In this document: in pieces, positions 17,342 through 21,714 of the stretch
Numbering within the stretch: the stretch's first letter is position 1
Layout: each line of letters opens with the position of its first letter
Origin: JAWLBW01 sp041687475
GTDB lineage: Bacteria > J088 > JAWLBW01
DNA: 21,714 nucleotides
Direction of reading: 5' to 3'
NCBI GenBank assembly: GCA_041687475.1
Contig: JAWLBW010000037.1
Location: 1 to 21,714 of the forward strand
The notes under the pieces: generated by a model
Told to the model about the DNA's origin: nothing
Databases searched by the model: none
The model's input: the letters and a program-made list of their open reading frames with translations, nothing else
Position numbers and translations under genes: made by a program

Positions 17342-17388
17342 TGCCTGTCTGGGGTAGAAGCTAAAGAATAGCACCTTACCGACAGGCA
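17342..17388 (-). promoter_or_regulatory. Extended -10 flanked by an 8-bp inverted repeat before the GspE-like gene
   Basis: TGC TATTCT (minus strand, 17373-17365) is an extended -10 that predicts a start near 17358 and a short leader of about 20 nt. It is flanked by TGCCTGTC (17388-17381 on the minus strand) and GACAGGCA (17349-17342), perfect inverted partners 31 bp apart. The downstream arm ends 2 nt before the ATG. The upstream arm would not be transcribed, so a DNA operator is more likely than an RNA hairpin. Confidence 0.4.
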
Positions 17389-17437
17389 ACACAGCATCAA
17401 AGCGCTTACTTTTCGAGCGCAGCGGCGAAGTAACGAA

Positions 17438-18205
17438 TCAGGCGATGGCGATGGGGCCTTCGGTGCTGCGACCGAAGAACTGGCGAAGGATCGGGTTGGG
17501 CGAGTTGCGAATTTCGGTGGCCGGCGCGAACTCGATGAGCTCGCTCTTGTAAAGCATGCCGATGTAGTCGGCCACCTTCCACGTACCTTCGATGTCGTGC
17601 GAGATAACGATGAACGTCGAGCCGAGCTCTTCCTTCATGCTGAGAATGAGGTCGTCGATGGCAGCGCTCATGACGGGGTCGAGGCCGCTGTTGGGCTCGT
17701 CGAAGAGCACGATCTCGGGGTTCAGGGCAATGGCGCGGGCAATGCCGACGCGCTTGCGCATTCCACCCGAAAGAGATGCGGGCATTTTCTGCTCGATGCC
17801 CGGCAGGCCGACCTGACGCAGCTTGGTGGCCACGACATGGCGAATTTCTTCTTCGCTCTTGGTGGTGTGCCGCCGCAGGGGAAAGGCGATGTTCTCGAAC
17901 ACCGTCATGGAATCGAACAGGGCGCCGTCCTGAAAGCACATGCCGAACTTCATGCGCACTTCGGCCAGCCGCTCGCGCGACACCTTGGTAATGTCTTCGC
18001 CGTCGATGTACACCGAGCCCGTGTCGGGCTTGAGAAGGCCGACCAGGTTCTTCAGCAGAACGCTCTTGCCCGTGCCGCTGGGGCCAATGAACACGGTAGT
18101 GGTACCGCGCTCCAGACTGCACGTGATATTGCGCAGTACCTGGTGCGTGCCGAACGATTTGCTGAGCCCTTCGAGGCGTACGATGTAGTCAGACATCGTC
18201 AGCAA
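17438..18205 (-). CDS. mlaF: MlaF/Mkl-type ABC transporter ATP-binding protein
   Basis: ATPase of the MCE/Mla phospholipid transport system between the outer and inner membranes. The 255 residues contain Walker A GPSGTGKS (41-48), Q92 of the Q-loop in CFQDGALFDSMTVFENIAFPL (typical of MlaF), signature LSGGM (145-149) followed by RKRVGIARAIA, Walker B VLFDE with PNSGLDPV (166-178) and H203 of the H-loop. TTG at 18205 is chosen because AAGGA lies 9 nt upstream; ATG at 18196 is the alternative and has no ribosome-binding site. MlaE permease and MlaD (MCE) genes, the usual neighbours, are absent, so the partner genes must be elsewhere. It lies 42 bp after cutA on the same strand, possibly as one unit. 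Confidence 0.87.
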   Translation of the reverse strand: MLTMSDYIVRLEGLSKSFGTHQVLRNITCSLERGTTTVFIGPSGTGKSVLLKNLVGLLKPDTGSVYIDGEDITKVSRERLAEVRMKFGMCFQDGALFDSMTVFENIAFPLRRHTTKSEEEIRHVVATKLRQVGLPGIEQKMPASLSGGMRKRVGIARAIALNPEIVLFDEPNSGLDPVMSAAIDDLILSMKEELGSTFIVISHDIEGTWKVADYIGMLYKSELIEFAPATEIRNSPNPILRQFFGRSTEGPIAIA

Positions 18206-18247
18206 CGTATCACATCCTTTGCCGTTCTGGCAACCGCCTTCCTAACG

Positions 18248-18571
18248 TCACCCCTCACGGTCCATGCTCTCGCCCATCCACGCGAGATAGGCGGGCAGCC
18301 CCCGGTCGACCGGTACGGCCAGTATTTCGGGCACCTCGTACGAATGTGTTTCGCGCACCAGGCGCTCGAGCGCTTCATACTTTTCGGCCGAGCTCTTGAG
18401 AATGAGCAGGGTCTCGGCCTCGTCCTGCACCTCGCCCTGCCACCGGTAAATGCTGCGCACGGCGGGCACGATATTGCCGCAGGCTGCCACCCGGGCTTCG
18501 ACACAGGCGCGGGCGATTTCGGCCGCTTTTTCGGTAGAAGGGCAGGTAATGAAGATCATGAGCGCTTGCAT
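18248..18571 (-). CDS. cutA: CutA1 divalent-cation tolerance protein
   Basis: A small trimeric ferredoxin-like-fold protein of 107 residues, the normal size for CutA1. Recognisable segments are IFITCPSTEKAAEIAR (6-21), VAACGNIVPAVRSIYRWQGEVQDEAE (28-53) and the C-terminal HSYEVPEILAVPVDRGLPAYLAWM. Despite the name (copper tolerance in E. coli), its biochemical function is still unclear and it is widely conserved. GGAG lies shortly upstream of the ATG at 18571. It is probably the first gene of a cutA-mlaF unit and is divergent from the lipoprotein gene. Confidence 0.93.
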   Translation of the reverse strand: MQALMIFITCPSTEKAAEIARACVEARVAACGNIVPAVRSIYRWQGEVQDEAETLLILKSSAEKYEALERLVRETHSYEVPEILAVPVDRGLPAYLAWMGESMDREG

Positions 18572-18643
18572 CCATACTCCATCAGAATCGGATTCGACGA
18601 ATTCGCGGCCGACGACTGCAGTGGCCGCACTTCATGGTAACCG

Positions 18644-18686
18644 GGTAAGGCCCGGGTAGACGAGGGCCCTACCGTCATGCTAGAGT
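18644..18686 (+). promoter_or_regulatory. Hairpin plus extended -10 before the lipoprotein gene
   Basis: An imperfect inverted repeat (18644-18653 with 18664-18673, nine of ten pairs, 10-nt loop) directly precedes TGC TAGAGT (18678-18686), a plausible extended -10. That box ends 7 nt before the second in-frame ATG (18694) and 1 nt before the first (18688). If it is the promoter, translation starts at 18694 on a leaderless message and the repeat is an upstream operator rather than an RNA structure. Confidence 0.3.
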
Positions 18687-18687
18687 C

Positions 18688-19977
18688 ATGGCCATGCGTC
18701 GGCTCTTCGTTCTGGTCTGTTGGGTCTTACTATCAAGCTGCGCCCGCGATGCCGGCACGGCCGACGCACCCGCCTACCATCTGGCCCCTGTGGGGCCCAT
18801 GCTCATCGGCGACGCGGCAACACTGCGCTTTGATGGAAAACGCACGCCCTCTTCCCGCGAGCGTTTCACCTGGTCGTCGTCAGACCCTTCGGTTCTCACG
18901 GTCAGCGCCGAGGGTCGGGTCGTGGCTGTTTCGAAGGGCGAAGCCGTGGTTACCGCCGACGATGGCCTGGGCAGCGGTCGGCTTCGCATATCGGTGGCAG
19001 ACGCCGGCATCGGCTGGGCAACGCCCCTTCCGCTCAAGGCCCGTACGTGGGTTGCCGTGTCCGACGACGGCTGGTCGTTCGTTCGCACCGTAGCAGACGC
19101 CGACTGCGGTCTGCACTGTACCGGCGATTTGTTGCTGGTCGATCCCGACGGCCACCTGGCCCGTTCGGCCTCGGGCATCGGTGAAATGATGGTACGCGGC
19201 GACGAGCTTTTTTTCGAAGCCGGTGAAGCCGTGTGGGCCGCCCACTTCGCCTCGGGCCGGTACCGGCGGGTTTCGGGCGAACGCCATCTGCTGGGTCTGT
19301 TCAAAAACGGCGATCTGCTGACCGCCAGCGATAATAGAATCACACGCATTTCCGGCGAAGGCGACAGGGTCGGAGTCTGGACATTTCGCGACACGGTCGG
19401 TCGGGCCGTCATTCTTTCCGATGACTCCTTCATCGTCAACGCCGGCAGGGACATCGTGGGCGTTTATGCAGGCCGGCAGGAAACCATGCGCATGAACCGC
19501 CCGCTGCTACCCTGGGGGGCCACCGAAAAGGGGGCGCTCCTGTTCAGCGATCCGTATGAATACGGCTTCTGGTCATACGACAGCCACGGACGGAGCACCC
19601 TGCTTGCAACGCGATTCTCGGTTCTCGTCGACACGAACGACGAGCTGGTCGAGTCGCACGGACTCAGCGCGTCACTGGCCGTACCGGTTTCCCTGCAGGC
19701 CGACGGCAGCAGTCTCTTTCTCGACCTGCACACCGAAGGCCAGATGGGCGAACGCCACTTCATGGAGGTGGTGCTGCGGGGCCGCGAAGGGGTTCGCTGG
19801 CGCTGGGGTCCCTCGCAGTGCACCGATCATCCCTGGGCGGTAGCGATGGGCAAGGGCTTTGCCGTGTTGACCGATTGCAACCGTATCGTACGGGTCAGCG
19901 ACCCCACACTGGAACCGGCGGGTAGCTGGCCCCAGCCGGGCGGCGACGCGCAACGCAGCTGGCGCGTGCAGAAGTAA
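18688..19977 (+). CDS. Lipoprotein with bacterial Ig-like (BIG2) domain
   Basis: The 429-residue protein is of unknown function. Residues 1-18 are a lipoprotein signal: RR, a hydrophobic stretch and lipobox LSSC with Cys18 as the acylation site. With the alternative ATG at 18694 this is Cys16. Residues about 32-104 contain a BIG2-like Ig domain (FTWSSSDPSVLTV...GRVVAVSKGEAVVTA). The rest is beta-rich with repeated G-D-L/W-type turns, suggesting a beta-propeller-like surface structure, and ends WPQPGGDAQRSWRVQ, reminiscent of PQQ-type repeats. C140/C144 and C378/C397 could form disulfides. It is likely anchored in the outer membrane, facing the periplasm or the outside. There is no strong ribosome-binding site. 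It is divergent from cutA and convergent with the 20133-20603 gene. Confidence 0.8.
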   Translation: MAMRRLFVLVCWVLLSSCARDAGTADAPAYHLAPVGPMLIGDAATLRFDGKRTPSSRERFTWSSSDPSVLTVSAEGRVVAVSKGEAVVTADDGLGSGRLRISVADAGIGWATPLPLKARTWVAVSDDGWSFVRTVADADCGLHCTGDLLLVDPDGHLARSASGIGEMMVRGDELFFEAGEAVWAAHFASGRYRRVSGERHLLGLFKNGDLLTASDNRITRISGEGDRVGVWTFRDTVGRAVILSDDSFIVNAGRDIVGVYAGRQETMRMNRPLLPWGATEKGALLFSDPYEYGFWSYDSHGRSTLLATRFSVLVDTNDELVESHGLSASLAVPVSLQADGSSLFLDLHTEGQMGERHFMEVVLRGREGVRWRWGPSQCTDHPWAVAMGKGFAVLTDCNRIVRVSDPTLEPAGSWPQPGGDAQRSWRVQK

Positions 19978-20054
19978 TTCACGGCGTTCGTGTCGATGGG
20001 GAGTTTACGTCCTGCACGGGTGCACGGTTAGAAGGGGCGAGAGCGTGGAAAAAC

Positions 20055-20124
20055 GCGGAGCGCGGAACGCCGAGCATGCATTCCGGTTCCCCTTTTGGGA
20101 TCTGGGATCTGCGATCTGGGATCT
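20055..20124. repeat. Two adjacent 7-nt-period tandem arrays
   Basis: First array: GCGGAGC, GCGGAAC, GCCGAGC (20055-20075). Second array: TGGGATC, TGGGATC, TGCGATC, TGGGATC (20096-20123). They lie in the 155-bp convergent gap between the lipoprotein and the 20133-20603 gene. A nearby TGCACGG word pair (about 20013-20028) is also found in the 20688-20920 gap. No classical terminator is visible here. Confidence 0.8.
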
Positions 20125-20132
20125 CTCAATAG

Positions 20133-20603
20133 CTACCGCATCTCGGCCTTGACCGTACCCGTGAGCTGGCGGCGTACGAAGCGGCGAAAGCGCAGGCTCG
20201 AGAGCACGTAGTTCAGACCGACCATCCATACCCAGAGCATAATCAGCATGCCGGCCTTCGGCGCCGCGGGTATCGACGGTTCGGCATACAGAAGCACGCC
20301 CGGAAGAATCAGGAACAACAGGCTCGCCAATAGCAGGGGGGTGTACGTGATCTTCCACGCCACCCGCATGCGCCCGTTCTCGGGCACGACGCGCAGCCAG
20401 CCCTCGCCCACCAGGCGCAGCAGACCGCCGCGAACGCCCCGCAGCATGCTTCCCTGAAAGGCCACCGTTTCACCCGAACGCACCAGCCCCCCGGCACGCT
20501 CGGCCTCGAGCGCGTGCGAAAAGCGGGCGAGCAGTTCGTCGGCCGAGACCGGTACGTCGGGCTCGACGCGAAAGGTTCCGCTGTGAGAAAGGGGAAATGC
20601 CAT
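20133..20603 (-). CDS. Small membrane protein of unknown function, two TM helices
   Basis: The 156-residue protein is not recognised. An N-terminal soluble part (about 1-85) has mixed alpha/beta character with the pattern VSADELLARFSHALEAERAGG...VAFQGSMLRG...LVGEGWLRVVPENGRMRVAW. Two hydrophobic segments follow (about 87-106 and 117-135), then a basic tail RFRRFVRRQL, which would be cytoplasmic by the positive-inside rule. Both termini are then probably cytoplasmic. The ATG at 20603 is supported by GGAGG 5 nt upstream. It stands alone between two repeat-bearing gaps. Its composition agrees with its neighbours and shows no sign of transfer. The coding call rests on length, the ribosome-binding site and domain-like organisation. 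Confidence 0.75.
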   Translation of the reverse strand: MAFPLSHSGTFRVEPDVPVSADELLARFSHALEAERAGGLVRSGETVAFQGSMLRGVRGGLLRLVGEGWLRVVPENGRMRVAWKITYTPLLLASLLFLILPGVLLYAEPSIPAAPKAGMLIMLWVWMVGLNYVLSSLRFRRFVRRQLTGTVKAEMR

Positions 20604-20639
20604 GGGCGCCTCCGGCAGCTGTCGGGTGTTCCGATCGCC

Positions 20640-20668
20640 AGTCTAACGCGTGCCGAACGGGTGTACAA
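20640..20668 (-). promoter_or_regulatory. Possible promoter of the two-TM protein gene
   Basis: On the minus strand TTGTAC (20668-20663) and TAGACT (20645-20640) are spaced 17 bp apart. Matches to consensus are only three and four of six, and the leader would be about 30 nt with a GGAGG. This is a weak call based on spacing and position. Confidence 0.28.
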
Positions 20669-20687
20669 GGACCGGAGCGCTTACCAT

Positions 20688-20890
20688 GCTGCACGGTCAC
20701 GTGATGCACGGCTGCACGGTGTGTGATAGGTGAAAGGTGAAAGGTGACGTGATGCACGGCTGCACGGTTGTGACCAGTGGCCGGTGGCCGGTTCGTGCCG
20801 CACGATCGCACGGATCAACATCCGGTCGGATGTGTTCCGGCAATACTTCCTATCGTTCCTGTTCCGACGTCCGACGTCCGACGTCCGACG
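20688..20890. repeat. Cluster of unrelated 7-nt tandem repeats and a duplicated 22-mer in a 316-bp gap
   Basis: The gap 20604-20919 has no gene. It contains GGTGAAA x2 plus GGTGA (20729-20747), GTGGCCG x2 (20777-20790) and CCGACGT x3 plus CCGACG (20864-20890), all with period 7. A 22-nt unit ending GCTGCACGGT occurs identically at 20699-20720 and 20747-20768, and the GCTGCACGGT core also at 20688-20697. A hairpin ACATCC-GGTC-GGATGT lies at 20818-20833. The GGTGAAA array sits exactly between the two 22-mers. Confidence 0.85.
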
Positions 20891-20919
20891 ACCTCCCTGC
20901 ACCCGGTCTGCACGGTTTC

Positions 20920-21714
20920 TCAGGGCACGATCACCACTTTGCCCTGCACCTTGCGGTCGAGAATGGCGTGCAGGGCTTCGGGCGCCTTTTCGAGCGGATA
21001 GGTGGCGTAAATGCGCGGCTTGACCTTTCCTTCGGCATACCAGCGGGCCAGTGCCTGCAGATTCTGCGCGTTGCGTTGGGGCTCGCGGGCGGCAAAGGCG
21101 CCCCAGAACACGCCCACCACCGAACACCCCTTGAGCAGAGGCAGATTGAGCGGAATCTTCGGAATGTCGCCCGCCGCAAAGCCGACCACCAGGTACCGTC
21201 CGTTCCACGCGATCGAGCGCAGTGCCGGCTCGGCGTACGCGCCGCCCACCGGGTCGTAAATGACGTCGGCGCCGCTTCCACCCGTCAAGGCGCGAATGCG
21301 GTCCTTCAGGTTCTCGGTGCCGTAGTTGATGACTTCGTCGGCCCCCAAGTCACGCGCAAACGCCAGCTTCTCGTCGGTCGAAGCGGCGGCAATGACCTTC
21401 GCCCCCATGGCCTTGCCGATCTCAATGGCCGAAACACCGACGCCGCCGGCGGCTCCCAGCACGAGCAGCGTCTCGCCCGGCTTCAGGTCGGCCCGATCCT
21501 TCAGCGCGTGATAGGTCGTGCCGTAAGTAAGCGTAAACGACGCCGCATCGGGAAAATCCATCTCGGGGGGAATGGGCATCAGCTGCTGCGCCCCGGCCTT
21601 CACCTCTTCGGCGAACCCGCCCCAACCCAGAAAGGCAATGACCCGATCGCCCACCTTCACGTTCTCGACGCCCTCGCCGATCTTCTTCACGACCCCGGCC
21701 ACTTCGCCGCCCGG
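20920..21714 (-). CDS. MDR-family NADPH:quinone oxidoreductase, N-terminus outside window
   Basis: About 264 C-terminal residues of a zinc-independent medium-chain dehydrogenase/reductase. The frame is open to the window edge (first residues PGGEVAGVVKKIGEGVENVKVGDRV), so the ATG lies beyond 21714; the full protein is probably about 320-330 residues. The Rossmann nucleotide-binding loop is in LVLGAAGGVGVSAIEIGKAMGAKVIAAAS, followed by GADEVINY and DVIYDPVGG, typical of quinone oxidoreductase/QorA-like proteins. No structural-zinc cysteine cluster is seen in the visible part. Likely reaction: NADPH-dependent reduction of quinones or alpha,beta-unsaturated carbonyls; the exact substrate is unknown. 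Its 3' end faces the repeat-filled gap. Confidence 0.9.
   Translation of the reverse strand, partial: PGGEVAGVVKKIGEGVENVKVGDRVIAFLGWGGFAEEVKAGAQQLMPIPPEMDFPDAASFTLTYGTTYHALKDRADLKPGETLLVLGAAGGVGVSAIEIGKAMGAKVIAAASTDEKLAFARDLGADEVINYGTENLKDRIRALTGGSGADVIYDPVGGAYAEPALRSIAWNGRYLVVGFAAGDIPKIPLNLPLLKGCSVVGVFWGAFAAREPQRNAQNLQALARWYAEGKVKPRIYATYPLEKAPEALHAILDRKVQGKVVIVP

Noticed and set aside
18677..19093. Alternative 138-codon plus-strand frame starting at 18677
   Set aside because: It overlaps the lipoprotein gene in another frame. Only the 18688 frame has a signal peptide with lipobox and an Ig-like domain.
20604..20919. CRISPR-like array
   Set aside because: The repeated units are 7 nt without spacers, and the 22-mer occurs only twice with a 26-nt interval. 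There are no cas genes.
20013..20920. Insertion sequence or transposon around the small membrane-protein gene
   Set aside because: No transposase and no clear terminal inverted repeats or target duplications; the shared TGCACGG word alone is too short.

Overview
The window is a gene-dense stretch of a G+C-rich (roughly 60-65 % by eye) diderm bacterial chromosome. Outer-membrane biology is indicated by kdsA (Kdo synthesis for LPS), an MlaF-type lipid-transport ATPase and a lipoprotein. Three genes have a deltaproteobacterial flavour (Myxococcota/Bdellovibrionota/Desulfobacterota-like): a J-domain/TPR protein with a short N-terminal winged-helix-like module, a GspE-N/MshEN domain fused to a GAF-like domain, and the xerC-hslVU-arg gene order. 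I cannot fix the lineage from sequence alone. No mobile element, CRISPR array, tRNA or rRNA was recognised.

Layout. 1-470 (-): 5' part of kdsA, running off the left edge. 471-637: compact divergent promoter gap. 638-9676 (+): one long, tightly packed operon, xerC-hslV-hslU-argB-argD-argF-(J-domain/TPR gene)-argG-moxR. Four of its junctions are ATGA start/stop overlaps and one is a 14-bp overlap. It joins chromosome-dimer resolution, the HslUV protease and four arginine-pathway enzymes (N-acetylglutamate kinase, acetylornithine aminotransferase, ornithine carbamoyltransferase, argininosuccinate synthase). argH, argC and argJ are not in the window. 9774-10876 (-): an 82-residue protein of unknown function overlapping rsmI. 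11012-14116 (+): a two-gene unit made of an MshEN + GAF-like protein and, 3 bp later, a GH2/beta-mannosidase-fold protein that appears to lack both catalytic glutamates. A 15-bp perfect bidirectional terminator follows. 14344-18571 (-): cutA, an orphan mlaF-type ATPase, an orphan GspE/PilB-type ATPase and an Fsa-type transaldolase. 18688-19977 (+): an Ig-like lipoprotein. 20133-20603 (-): a small two-helix membrane protein. 20920-21714 (-): an MDR-family quinone oxidoreductase cut by the right edge.

The least explained material is intergenic. All three convergent gaps, and the gap downstream of the quinone oxidoreductase gene, carry short repeats that differ in sequence but share a 7-nucleotide period. 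Two of these loci share words and an inverted-arm architecture around GCCGAC/GTCGGC hairpins. Divergent, promoter-bearing gaps lack them. Several first-in-unit genes have extended -10 boxes (TGn + hexamer). In some of these the box lies only 5-7 nt before the start codon, which suggests leaderless mRNAs.
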